Below, one piece after another: positions 54,315 to 63,310 of a stretch of 64,000 nt of DNA. Source of the DNA: Limimaricola sp964022235 (GTDB lineage Bacteria > Pseudomonadota > Alphaproteobacteria > Rhodobacterales > Rhodobacteraceae); NCBI RefSeq assembly GCF_964022235.1, contig NZ_CAXHZL010000004.1, forward strand, positions 62,001 through 126,000. The letters run 5' to 3'. The translations under genes and the position numbers were made by a program. Each line of letters begins with the position of its first letter. The first letter of the stretch is position 1. The notes beneath the pieces are model-generated. The model was not told where the DNA came from, did not search any database, and saw nothing but the letters and a program-made list of their open reading frames with translations.

Positions 54315-56956
54315 GCGCCCGCATCCCGGCGGCCCGCAAGGGATCGCGCTTCGCCGGTCGGCTGATGCTGACCATCTGGCTTGCTCTTGGGGCCGGCCCC
54401 GTTCTGGCGCAAGGTATCTCGCCCGCGCCGGGCGGGTTGTTCGACGCGCCAGAGGCCGAGCCTGCAACGCCGCCCGAAGCCGTCCCGTCGGACGCCCCGG
54501 CCGCCAGCGTCGATGAGGCGCTGAGCGTCGAGGCGACGGACGAGGCTTCCCAAGGGGACGCTGCGGAGGGGGATGTGCCAGAGGGCGGGGCGGAAGGCCA
54601 AGCGGCCGAACCCGACATCCTGACCCCCGTCACCGCCTATACCTCGGGCAGCACCAGCTTGCCGGGCACCGGGCCATTGTCGGCGGTGCTGGCCGAAAGC
54701 GGCGTGAACTGGGAGAGCTGGGAGCGCACGGCGGCGCGCAGCGAAGCCATTTCCGAGCGCGGACAGGGCTCCGATTTTGCGCTGCAGCGGCTGCGCGAGG
54801 ATCTCGTGGTCTGGCGCGACAGGTTCCAGCAGGCGCGCAGCGCCAACAGCGGGCGCATCGGCACCGTCGAGGCGCAGCTCACCGCGCTGGGGGTCGCGCC
54901 CGAAGCCGGGGCCGAGGACGAATCCCTCGCTGCGCGCCGCGCGGCACTCACCGATCAATTGATGCGGCTGCGCGCGCCCGTGCGTCTGGCCGACGAAGCC
55001 TATGCCCATGCCGACGGGCTGATCCGCGAGATCGACCGGCTGATCCGCGAACGGCGGGGCAGGGCGCTGGGCGATCGCGGCGTCTCGCCGCTCAACCCCG
55101 GTCTGTGGCCTGCGGCTTTGGTCGTGGTGTTCGAGCGAGCCGAGGCGCTGCGTGCCGAGCTTTGGGCCGGCTGGACCTCTTCGTCGCGCCGCGACGCGCT
55201 GCGCGGGGTTCTGGCCGAGGTGCTGCTTTTGGGGCTGATCGGTGGGCTGCTGATGCGGGCGGGCCTCTGGGCCCGGCATCTACGCCGCCGCATTCTCGTC
55301 GCCGACAGGCGCGGATCGCGTGCCATGGGGTTCGGCGTGTCGCTGGGACAGGTGGCGCTGCCCTTTGCGGGGCTGGTGCTGATCGCGCGCGCGCTCGACC
55401 TCGCGGGGATGAACGGGCCGCGGGCGGGCGCTCTGCTGGCAGCGTTGCCGATGGCCGGGCTCGCCGTGCTGCTGGCGCGCTGGATGGCGGGGCAGTTCTT
55501 TGGCCCCGAGGCGGCGCAGCCGATCGCGGGCATCGCCGTCGCGCGCCAGACCCGCGCGCGACGACAGCTGATGATGCTTGGCTGGGCCATCGCTCTGGCG
55601 CAGGTGTCACAGGCCTTGATTGCCACGGCGGATGCCCCTGAAGGGGCCGAGGCCGCGCTTTATCTGCCGCTGCAGCTGCTGATGGCGATCCCGCTGTTCC
55701 TGCTGGGCCGTACGCTTGCGGGTGTGGCGCATGACGGTGCGCCCGCCACGGCGGTCTCGACCCCGCAGCCAGAGGCCGCGCGGCGCGACACCACCGGTTT
55801 CCGACAGGGGCTGCTCTCCGTTTTGGGCAAGGTGGCGATGGCCGTGGCGCTGGTGGCCCCCTTGCTGTCAATCCTAGGCTATGCGGCGCTGTCGGATGCG
55901 CTGCTGATCCCGGCGATCAAGACCATGATGCTGATCGGCGTTCTGGTGCTGTTGCAGCGGCTGGTGTTCGATTTGTGGACCGTGGCGACAGGCTCCGAGG
56001 ATGTGGCGCGCGACGCGCTGGTGCCGGTGCTGATCGGGCTGTTCCTGATTCTCGCCGCTGTCCCGGTGCTGGCTCTGATCTGGGGCGCGCGCTCCGAGGA
56101 TCTGGCCGAGGTCTGGACCCGCTTCCGAGAAGGCTATTCCTTTGGCGAGACCCGCCTGCAGCCGACCGACCTCATGTGGCTTCTGGTGGTCTTCGTGATC
56201 GGCTACGCGCTGACGCGGCTGATCCAGCGGGCGTTGCGCTCGGTGGTGCTGCCGCGCACCAAGCTCGACCTCGGCGGCCAGAACGCCGTCGCGGTGGGCT
56301 TTGGCTACGTCGGCATCACCACCGCGGCGATCCTCGCCATCACCACAGCCGGGCTGGATCTGTCGAACCTCGCCATCGTCGCCGGTGCGCTCTCGGTCGG
56401 CATCGGTTTCGGCCTGCAGAACATCGTGTCGAACTTCGTGTCGGGGATCATCCTGCTGATCGAGCGCCCTATCGGCGAGGGCGATTGGATCGAGGTGGGC
56501 GGGCAGTCGGGCTATGTGCGCGACATCTCGGTGCGCTCGACCCGGATCGAGACCTTCGACCGCACCGATGTCATCGTGCCCAACGCCGATCTGGTCTCGA
56601 ACCAGGTGACGAACTGGACGCGCGGCAACTCGGTGGGCCGGGTCATCGTGCCCGTGGGCGTGGCCTTCGGAAGCGATCTGGTAAAGGTGCAGGAGATCCT
56701 CATGGAGGTCGCCGAAGACCACCCGCTGGTTCTGGCCAACCCGGCACCGGCGGTGCTGTTCCGCTCCTTCGGCCCCTCGAGCCTCGAGTTCGAGATCCGC
56801 GCGATCCTGCGCGACATCAACTTCCTCGTCGCGGTGCAGTCCGAGATGAACCTCGACATCGCGCGGCGTTTCAAGGCTGCGGGGATCGAGATCCCCTTCC
56901 CGCAGCAGGATCTGTGGCTCAAGAACCCCGAGACATTGCGCTCGGACGCGAGCTGA
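54311..56956 (+). CDS. Large MscK/YbdG-type mechanosensitive channel
   Basis: An 881-aa protein with a signal peptide (about 1-36), an acidic low-complexity periplasmic stretch (about 40-115), a coiled-coil-like region (about 140-260), around ten membrane helices and a C-terminal MscS domain with ALSVGIGFGLQNIVSNFVSG. This is the MscK/MscM-type form. Its ATG overlaps the cysK stop, so channel and cysteine synthase are translationally coupled. It is the second mechanosensitive channel gene within 10 kb. Confidence 0.88.
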   Translation: MSARIPAARKGSRFAGRLMLTIWLALGAGPVLAQGISPAPGGLFDAPEAEPATPPEAVPSDAPAASVDEALSVEATDEASQGDAAEGDVPEGGAEGQAAEPDILTPVTAYTSGSTSLPGTGPLSAVLAESGVNWESWERTAARSEAISERGQGSDFALQRLREDLVVWRDRFQQARSANSGRIGTVEAQLTALGVAPEAGAEDESLAARRAALTDQLMRLRAPVRLADEAYAHADGLIREIDRLIRERRGRALGDRGVSPLNPGLWPAALVVVFERAEALRAELWAGWTSSSRRDALRGVLAEVLLLGLIGGLLMRAGLWARHLRRRILVADRRGSRAMGFGVSLGQVALPFAGLVLIARALDLAGMNGPRAGALLAALPMAGLAVLLARWMAGQFFGPEAAQPIAGIAVARQTRARRQLMMLGWAIALAQVSQALIATADAPEGAEAALYLPLQLLMAIPLFLLGRTLAGVAHDGAPATAVSTPQPEAARRDTTGFRQGLLSVLGKVAMAVALVAPLLSILGYAALSDALLIPAIKTMMLIGVLVLLQRLVFDLWTVATGSEDVARDALVPVLIGLFLILAAVPVLALIWGARSEDLAEVWTRFREGYSFGETRLQPTDLMWLLVVFVIGYALTRLIQRALRSVVLPRTKLDLGGQNAVAVGFGYVGITTAAILAITTAGLDLSNLAIVAGALSVGIGFGLQNIVSNFVSGIILLIERPIGEGDWIEVGGQSGYVRDISVRSTRIETFDRTDVIVPNADLVSNQVTNWTRGNSVGRVIVPVGVAFGSDLVKVQEILMEVAEDHPLVLANPAPAVLFRSFGPSSLEFEIRAILRDINFLVAVQSEMNLDIARRFKAAGIEIPFPQQDLWLKNPETLRSDAS

Positions 56957-56963
56957 GGCGGCG

Positions 56964-58178
56964 CTACTCCGCCGCTTCCTGCCGGGGTCCGTTGTCGCGC
57001 GTCTCGGTCTCGGGCTCTGGCAGACCCTCTCGTGACAGCAGGATCGCGAGAGGGCGCAGCGCCGGTATCTCGGAGCAGACGATCATCGCGGCCACGGTGA
57101 TCGGCACCGACAGGAACATCCCCGGAATGCCCCAGACCGCCCCCCAGAAGGCGAGGCTGATGATGATGCCGAAGCTAGACAGCCGAAGCGCGCGACCCAT
57201 CATCATCGGATCGAGCACGTTGCCGTTGATGAACTGGATCGTGCCGGTGATCGCGAAGATCGCCCCGGTCGCGGCCGGATCTCCCAGCTGCACATAGGCC
57301 ACCAGCGCTACCAGCGCCGTGGCGACAATCGAGCCGATGTTGGGGATATAGTTCAGAATGAAGGTGAGGATGCCCAAGGGCACCGCCAGCTCGAGCCCGA
57401 ACAGCCCCGCCAGCGCCCAGACCATGACCCCGGTCATCAGCGACACCAGCGTCTTGACTGCGAGATAGCGGTTCACCCGCCGGATGATCGAACCGATGAT
57501 CCGGCCCACGCGGTCGGCCTGCACCGGGTCGCCCACGAAGTTCACCAGCTTTGTCGAGAACCAGACCCGCTCGGCAAAGAGAAAGCCGACGAAGAGGATC
57601 ACCAGCACCGTGCCCTGCATCAGGTTGCCGGCCTGGCTCGCGAGCGTGCGGATATAGCCGCCCAGCTCGACCGTGCGCAGCGAGTTGAGCACCGCCGCTT
57701 CGGTGTTCTGTCCCAGCCACGAGAACAGCGCCGCGATCGCCTCGGGCGCCTGGTCGGCATAGCTCAGCGTCGTGATCAGCACGGTGTTGATCTGCGCCAG
57801 AACGATCGAGGTGAGCGTCAGCAGCGTGGCGGCGATGGCCACGACCGCGGCGACCGAGGCCAGCCAGTTCGGGATCGCCAGCGGCCCGATGCGGGCGCGG
57901 GCGATGAAGTTGATCGCATCGCTCATAAGCGAGAAGATGACGATGGCTGTCACGAGAGAGATCAGCAAAAACCGCGCCTGCACCAGCAGAAACAGCACCA
58001 CCGCAAAGGCGATGATGATGAGCGCGACGTCCTGCACCCGGTGCGGATCGCGGGGCGAAAGATGCGATCTCGAGCGATCGGATCGCAGAGTCTGGCGGGG
58101 CGGTTCGTTGATCAACTTGGAGGTCTCGCGTGATGTTGCCACCTTACTATGCGGGAGCGGCGGGCCGGTAGCAATCAA
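56964..58178 (-). CDS. AI-2E family transporter (PerM-like)
   Basis: A 404-aa membrane protein with about seven helices and the family features FLFAERVWFSTKLVNFV and AVPLGILTFILNYIPNIGSI, then GNVLDPMMMGRALRLSSFG. The family was named for one autoinducer-2 exporter, but most members have unknown or ion-transport roles. It is convergent with the MscK-like gene (7 nt apart). The exact start is uncertain because the first ~50 residues are hydrophilic and not family-like. Confidence 0.88.
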   Translation of the reverse strand: MIATGPPLPHSKVATSRETSKLINEPPRQTLRSDRSRSHLSPRDPHRVQDVALIIIAFAVVLFLLVQARFLLISLVTAIVIFSLMSDAINFIARARIGPLAIPNWLASVAAVVAIAATLLTLTSIVLAQINTVLITTLSYADQAPEAIAALFSWLGQNTEAAVLNSLRTVELGGYIRTLASQAGNLMQGTVLVILFVGFLFAERVWFSTKLVNFVGDPVQADRVGRIIGSIIRRVNRYLAVKTLVSLMTGVMVWALAGLFGLELAVPLGILTFILNYIPNIGSIVATALVALVAYVQLGDPAATGAIFAITGTIQFINGNVLDPMMMGRALRLSSFGIIISLAFWGAVWGIPGMFLSVPITVAAMIVCSEIPALRPLAILLSREGLPEPETETRDNGPRQEAAE

Positions 58179-58242
58179 CGCGCGATATTGCGCCCCGTCG
58201 GCCCTTGCAATGCTCTTCCGGCTTAGCTACTGAGCCCGCAAC

Positions 58243-58332
58243 GGAGCGGTGGCCGAGTGGTCGAAGGCGCACGCCTGGAAAGTGTGTAGGCGGGGAACCG
58301 TCTCGAGGGTTCGAATCCCTCTCGCTCCGCCA
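58243..58332 (+). tRNA. tRNA-Ser (anticodon GGA)
   Basis: A 90-nt class II tRNA with a long variable arm. The acceptor stem GGAGCGG pairs with TCGCTCC (one G-U), the anticodon stem is CACGC/GTGTG with loop CTGGAAA giving GGA, and CCA is encoded. It reads UCC and UCU serine codons. Confidence 0.96.
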
Positions 58333-59016
58333 AGACCTCATTTCCTGCCACATAGTCTGGTAGCGATCAGGTCATATTTCTTGATCACGCCGTAATTGAA
58401 TCGCGCCGCAACACATGGGCGCGCTGCTTCCGGTCGCGATTTATTGCTAACTACTATCGCGCGGGGCAATGAATCGCAGCAGACGACATTACCATTTCAC
58501 TTGCCCTATGCTCCCGACCCCAAGTGTATAGTCTCGCAAACAAGTGTTGCGATATCCGGCTTTGATATGAAGGCGGTTCTCGCCAGGTTCCCGATGGCAG
58601 CGCCCGAACGGCAGCGGCAGTTCGTCGAGAAAACCGAGGTAGTGAAAAGAGTATAGGGCCGCTCACCCGGTGATATGGAAACAGCCCGACAACGATGCAG
58701 ATGTTATGCAAGCACCCTCCGATCGCCGACCCGTCGAAGGGGGCATCAGACCCCCGCTCGGAGGTGCTGAGCGCCAAGGAAGGGGGCCATCATCTTCGCC
58801 CCTAGGCGGCATTCTCTGCCGTCTAAGGGCGACTGCCTTTATGCGCTGCAGCCCGCCATCTCGGAATTGAGGCGCTCCGCCCCGAATGGGCTCTTTTTCA
58901 TCGCCCGTCTCCTCACGTGGAAAACAGGCGCATGTCAAAGCGCAGTCATTTCAGGGCGAACAGTTCACCGAACAGGTCCACGTAGAGACGTGCGACGTGG
59001 CCATGGGATCAAACAC
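58333..59016. other. 684-nt stretch without a recognisable gene
   Basis: The first ~350 nt are clearly richer in A and T than the surrounding genes, and short open frames here show no protein-like pattern or upstream ribosome site. The later part holds several hairpin-like repeats and a GGGCTCTTTTTC run near 58886 that could be a weak terminator. I see no second copy of the tRNA-Ser 3' end, so no integration event is demonstrated. Confidence 0.5.
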
Positions 59017-60954
59017 CTAGTACAGCCCCTCGATTTCGAGCGGCAATTGACGCACTTCGCGCTGGGTCAACAGGGACTTTGGCAGGGGCGTGACATCTGC
59101 GGCCTGCAGCTTGTCGTAGCGTTGCTCCGCCGCCTCGCGGATGTCGCCGCGGTCGCGAAGGATCGTTGGGCGCAGGAACACGAACAAGGTGCGCGTGGTC
59201 TTTTGCGCGTTGCGCGATTTGAACAGGTTGCCGATCACCGGGACATCGCCGAGGCCGGGCACCTTGGCATCCTGTGACTGGCGGTCATCGGTGATGAGAC
59301 CGCCCAGAACGACGGTGCCGCGGTCGTCGGCCAGAACGGTGGTGTTGATGACCCGGCGGTTGGTGATGAGATCGGCGGCCCCTTCGACATTGGCGTTCAC
59401 AAGGCTCGACACCTCCTGTTCGATCATCAGCTGCACCACGTTGCCGGCGGTGATGCGCGGCACCACGTTCATGGTGATGCCCACGTCGCGGCGCTCGATC
59501 GTGGTGAAGGGCGTGGCGGTGTTGCCGTCGGTGGCGAAGCTGCCGGTGCGGAACGGTACGTTCTGGCCGACCACGATGGTCGCCGGCTCGTTATCGAGCG
59601 TGGTGACGCTCGGCGTAGACAAGAGCCGCGCCCGGCTCGACTGCGCCAGAGCCTGCACCAGCGCGCCGAAATCGTTGTTTCCCGCGCCGACGGTCAACCC
59701 CGTCGACAGCGCGACCGAGCTGGTGGCCCCGAGGGCGGCTAGCACGCCTTGCAGCGACACGCCGCCATTGCCGAACGAGGTCGCGGCAATTCGGCCCGGC
59801 GGTGCGGCGTTGCCAAAACCGAGCTGCACGCCGAGCCTCTCGGCCACATCGCCCGACACCTCGACAATCGCGGCTTCGATCATCACCTGCGGGCGGCGCA
59901 CGTCGAGCGCATGGATCAGCCGGCCGACCTCGGCGAGCTGTGCCGCCGTGCCGCGAACGATGACCGAATTGGTCTCGACAGAGGCTTGTATAGCGACCGC
60001 GGTGGGGGTGGCGGGCGTGGCACGATCGAGTGCCACGAAGCCCTCGCCATCGTCCCCGCCGACAGCTGCGCCCTGATCGATGGCGACGGGGTTGCTCAGC
60101 TCGACCGCGTCACCAAGGGTGCCGCGAAGGATCTCGGCCACGACGGCAGCATCGCCGAACTGCATGCGGAACACCTGCGTCGAGATGGTTGCCTGCGGAC
60201 TTTGCCGTTGTGCCACATCCATGGAGCGGGCCAAGTCGCGAATCTCGAGGATGTCGTCGGGGCTGCCGCGTACCAAAAGCTGGTTGGTTGAGGCGTTGAC
60301 CGACAACCGCGCGCCGGTGCCCGCTTCGCCCAGCACTTCGACGATCGCGGCACCGACGGCGACCGCATCGGCATTTGCAAAACGGATCACCTCGGCGCGG
60401 ACGTTCTCGTCACTGTCGAAGGCGCGAGCGATGGCGGAGATGCGGTCCACATTGGCGCGAGTGTCGGTGATCAGCACGGCGTTGGGATCGGCGATCGCCT
60501 CGATATACCCCGACTCTGCGATCAGCGGAGCCAGCACCCGCACCGCTTCGGCCGAGGGCAAGCGGGCAAGGCGGAGCATCGTCGTCACGAAATCCTGGCT
60601 GCCCGCCTCGGCGTTGGTCGTCGAGCCGCTGATCGTGCGGGCCCGAGCCTCGGGCACCACCTGCCACGCCGTGCCCGATTGCACGGCAACATAACCGCGG
60701 ACCTGAAGGATCGATTGGAACAGCGCCCAAACGCCGTCCTCGTCGAGCGGTTCGGCCGAAACGACGCTGACGTCGCCCGCAAGATTGGGATCGAGCACGA
60801 GCGTCCGGCCCGTGATCTCGGACACCTGCTCTGCCAGTACAGAGATCTCGGCGCCGCGCAGGTTGATGACAAAGGTGTCTTGCGCTTGGGCCGGCAAGGC
60901 AAGCGGCAAGCACAGCAGGACACCCAGGGCCGATCGCAGGAAAGGGCTTTTCAT
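59017..60954 (-). CDS. gspD: Type II secretion system secretin
   Basis: A 645-aa outer-membrane channel protein. A signal peptide ends near residue 24 (LPAQAQ), followed by an N0 domain (INLRGAEISVLAEQVSEITG), N-domains of the secretin type and a C-terminal secretin core with LGDVPVIGNLFKSRNAQKT. It forms the exit pore for folded exoproteins. No S-domain pilotin-binding tail is apparent. It is the last gene of the minus-strand gspG-H-I-C-D run, overlapping gspC by 4 nt. Confidence 0.94.
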   Translation of the reverse strand: MKSPFLRSALGVLLCLPLALPAQAQDTFVINLRGAEISVLAEQVSEITGRTLVLDPNLAGDVSVVSAEPLDEDGVWALFQSILQVRGYVAVQSGTAWQVVPEARARTISGSTTNAEAGSQDFVTTMLRLARLPSAEAVRVLAPLIAESGYIEAIADPNAVLITDTRANVDRISAIARAFDSDENVRAEVIRFANADAVAVGAAIVEVLGEAGTGARLSVNASTNQLLVRGSPDDILEIRDLARSMDVAQRQSPQATISTQVFRMQFGDAAVVAEILRGTLGDAVELSNPVAIDQGAAVGGDDGEGFVALDRATPATPTAVAIQASVETNSVIVRGTAAQLAEVGRLIHALDVRRPQVMIEAAIVEVSGDVAERLGVQLGFGNAAPPGRIAATSFGNGGVSLQGVLAALGATSSVALSTGLTVGAGNNDFGALVQALAQSSRARLLSTPSVTTLDNEPATIVVGQNVPFRTGSFATDGNTATPFTTIERRDVGITMNVVPRITAGNVVQLMIEQEVSSLVNANVEGAADLITNRRVINTTVLADDRGTVVLGGLITDDRQSQDAKVPGLGDVPVIGNLFKSRNAQKTTRTLFVFLRPTILRDRGDIREAAEQRYDKLQAADVTPLPKSLLTQREVRQLPLEIEGLY

Positions 60955-61856
60955 CGAAGCGGGAACGACATGCTGATGAGACGCCCGTCGCGCTCGATCT
61001 CGATCTGCGCGAGGCCCGAGGCCGCCACCTCGTCATAAAGGCGTCGATCGCTATCGACGTCTCCGACTGTCTGTCCATTCACGCGTGTCACCAGATCCCC
61101 TGCCAGCAGGCCCGCGCGGCCTACGCCGCTGTCGTGGTCATCCGCCACCCTATACCCCTTGTCGGTCGGGATCAGCCCAATGCTATCGAGAACCTCCGCG
61201 GGGTTCTGTCTGATGCGTTCGCGCCACATGTCGATATAGTCCTGTGGAGTCTCCAAGCCGCGGTCAGCTTGATCGTTCTCGGGCGCATCCGCCGTCTCCG
61301 CCCCGGCGGTCTGCGCCGCCACGAGAGCCTGCAACCGCCCGAGCCCCTCGGATGGCTGCTCGAAAGCCGGTTCTGTTGCATCCTCGCCACCGGGAAAAGA
61401 CAGCGTCTGCAATTCGCCCGCGACCTCGAGCACGACATGGCGAGCCGCGACCTCGATCAGCTTCGCCGCTCCGGCCACTTCATCGCCGAGACGGTAGCCT
61501 TCGTTGGTGCCATTGGTGCCGATGAAGGCCATCGACCTGGCCGGATCGCCGCGCAGGACCACCCCGTGCAGCACCAGATCGAGCGTCGTTTCCCCGACCG
61601 GGCCGGCGGGCTCGGAGGGCGGGGCCGTCACGCTGCCGAACGGTGCAAGTGCCAGCACCGGGCCGAGATCGGCGGGGGCAGCCTCCACAGTCGCCTGGGC
61701 AGGCGCCGCTCCGACGGGCCGGGCGGGCAGGGCTTCGGAATGCCCGGCCAGATGCCACAGTACCGGCGGCGCGGTGACCGCCGTTCCAAGCAGCACTGCA
61801 AGCGTCGCGAGCGACCGCACCGGCAGGGGGAAATGTGTGAGCGAAATGGTCATCAT
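60951..61856 (-). CDS. gspC: Type II secretion inner-membrane protein GspC with PDZ domain
   Basis: A 301-aa bitopic protein with one N-terminal helix (about 14-32), a homology region (about 90-150, LDLVLHGVVLRGDPARSMAF) that contacts the secretin, and a C-terminal PDZ-like domain (about 225-300, GLLAGDLVTRVNGQTVGDVD). It links the inner-membrane platform to GspD and helps choose substrates. Two adjacent ATGs (61856, 61853) are possible starts. It lies 6 nt after gspI. Confidence 0.88.
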   Translation of the reverse strand: MMTISLTHFPLPVRSLATLAVLLGTAVTAPPVLWHLAGHSEALPARPVGAAPAQATVEAAPADLGPVLALAPFGSVTAPPSEPAGPVGETTLDLVLHGVVLRGDPARSMAFIGTNGTNEGYRLGDEVAGAAKLIEVAARHVVLEVAGELQTLSFPGGEDATEPAFEQPSEGLGRLQALVAAQTAGAETADAPENDQADRGLETPQDYIDMWRERIRQNPAEVLDSIGLIPTDKGYRVADDHDSGVGRAGLLAGDLVTRVNGQTVGDVDSDRRLYDEVAASGLAQIEIERDGRLISMSFPLR

Positions 61857-61862
61857 GTCAGC

Positions 61863-62243
61863 CTACCCGTCGCGTGCCGTATCAATATAGCCCGTCAGCC
61901 TCACATTCGCGCCATCCGCCTTCGCCGGGGCCACGCGGACCTCGATCCGGTCAAGCGCGATATCCGGGGTGGGAGTGGCCTCAACCGTCACACGCCACGC
62001 GCGGCCGAACATTTCGACCTCTTCTTGAGCATGGGCCTCGTCGATTTCGGGCAGCCCGAGCCGCCACGCGGTCAGCCGCTCCTCGGCGACCCATCGTGCG
62101 ACGGTGCGGTCGGTCAGATCGCCGATCCGGGCGCTGTGGCCCTCGGTCGCTCCGAGGAGCGACACGGCCCCCACCGCGAGCACGGCCATCGCGATCAGCG
62201 CCTCGATCATCGAGAAGCCTGCCTGCGGGTCGCGGCGGCTCAT
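61863..62243 (-). CDS. gspI: Type II secretion minor pseudopilin GspI
   Basis: A 126-aa pseudopilin. The prepilin cleavage site is QAG-FSMIEALIAMAVLAVG, with the conserved +5 glutamate and a hydrophobic helix. GspI is part of the tip complex with GspJ and GspK, which are not in the window. Its ATG overlaps the gspH stop (ATGA). Confidence 0.9.
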   Translation of the reverse strand: MSRRDPQAGFSMIEALIAMAVLAVGAVSLLGATEGHSARIGDLTDRTVARWVAEERLTAWRLGLPEIDEAHAQEEVEMFGRAWRVTVEATPTPDIALDRIEVRVAPAKADGANVRLTGYIDTARDG

Positions 62244-62728
62244 GGGGCGGGCTCGCGCCGTGCCGAGACACCGTCCCAGACCAACCGCTCGGCCCCGGCG
62301 GGCGCGCCTTCACCGACGCTCAGCACCAGCGGCGTTCCCTGCGCGGGCAAGAGCTGCGCGGTGACCATGAACACGCCTTCGCGCGCCTCTTCCCGGCGCA
62401 ACCGGATCGCATCCGGAAGCGCGTGCGGCGTGCCAAGGATCTCGACCTCGTGGGGGGCCCAGCCCTCCGGGGTCCAGCTCAGAAACCGGTAACCGTTCTG
62501 GCTCCAGGCAAAGGCTACCGGCGCCCCGGCCAGAAGCGCTTCGTCCGAGGCGCGCTCCATTCGGGCGCGCAGCAGCGCCAACTCCGAATCCAGCGTCGCC
62601 TCGCTGCGTCCCGGTCCGAGGTTGAGCCCGACCGCGCCCGCGACCGTGGCGATCAGCACCAGCACCACCAGCACCTCGACAAGCGTAAGCCCTGCGTCTC
62701 CGTCGCGGAGCGGTGCGGCGCGTGTCAA
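62240..62728 (-). CDS. gspH: Type II secretion minor pseudopilin GspH
   Basis: A 162-aa pseudopilin with cleavage site DAG-LTLVEVLVVLVLIATVAG and a +5 glutamate. The only start consistent with a short leader is TTG at 62728, whose TTGA overlaps the gspG stop, just as ATGA does in neighbouring pairs. GspH caps or primes the pseudopilus. Confidence 0.85.
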   Translation of the reverse strand: MTRAAPLRDGDAGLTLVEVLVVLVLIATVAGAVGLNLGPGRSEATLDSELALLRARMERASDEALLAGAPVAFAWSQNGYRFLSWTPEGWAPHEVEILGTPHALPDAIRLRREEAREGVFMVTAQLLPAQGTPLVLSVGEGAPAGAERLVWDGVSARREPAP

Positions 62729-63234
62729 TTCTCGACCATCGCCTGCCCATGGATGATATCGGCATCCGCCCCGTCGCCGCCGGGCTGCGCATCCGCCCCT
62801 AGCGAGATCAGGTCAAAGCCGCCGTTGTCGCCGGGAGATCGATAGGTATAGGCGTTGCCCCAAGGGTCGACCGGCACTGCGCCGAGATAGCCGCCCGCCG
62901 CCCAGTTGGGGGGCTGCGGCGGCGCGACGGGTTCGCGGACAAGGGCGTCGAGGCCCTGTGCGCTGGTAGGGTAGGTGCGGTTGTCGAGGCGATAGAGCTC
63001 AAGCGCCGAGCCAATGGCGCGGATGTCGGTTCGGGCCACGGCGACCCGCGCCTCATCGGGGCGACCGATCACGTTGGGCACGATCATCGCGGCCACGAGG
63101 GCGATGATCACCAGCACCACCATCATTTCGATCAAAGTGACGCCGGCGTCGGGGGATCGAGTCGCGAGAGACCGGGTTTCGGGCATATGGCGCGCGCGGC
63201 GCGCCATGGCTCCGATAAAGAGCTGGCGGATCAT
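62725..63234 (-). CDS. gspG: Type II secretion major pseudopilin GspG
   Basis: A 169-aa major pseudopilin. The leader is unusually long (about 29 residues), ending DAG before VTLIEMMVVLVIIALVAAMI. The C-terminal calcium-site region (DPWGNAYTYRSPG, then DLISLGADAQPGGDGADADI) is typical of GspG. It is the first gene of the minus-strand run and divergent from gspL, with 76 nt between. Confidence 0.93.
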   Translation of the reverse strand: MIRQLFIGAMARRARHMPETRSLATRSPDAGVTLIEMMVVLVIIALVAAMIVPNVIGRPDEARVAVARTDIRAIGSALELYRLDNRTYPTSAQGLDALVREPVAPPQPPNWAAGGYLGAVPVDPWGNAYTYRSPGDNGGFDLISLGADAQPGGDGADADIIHGQAMVEN

Positions 63235-63310
63235 GAAACCTTTGCCTCTTGGGGGACGTATATGTAGTAAGTCTACACCAGTGGCGAGGTCTTGGAAAAG
63301 GCAAAAGCTC

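Noticed and set aside
58396..58656. An 86-codon plus-strand open frame after tRNA-Ser
   Set aside because: There is no ribosome site and no family resemblance, and the local composition is unlike coding sequence.
58243..59016. An integrated element at tRNA-Ser
   Set aside because: No integrase, no repeat of the tRNA 3' end and no mobile genes are visible.
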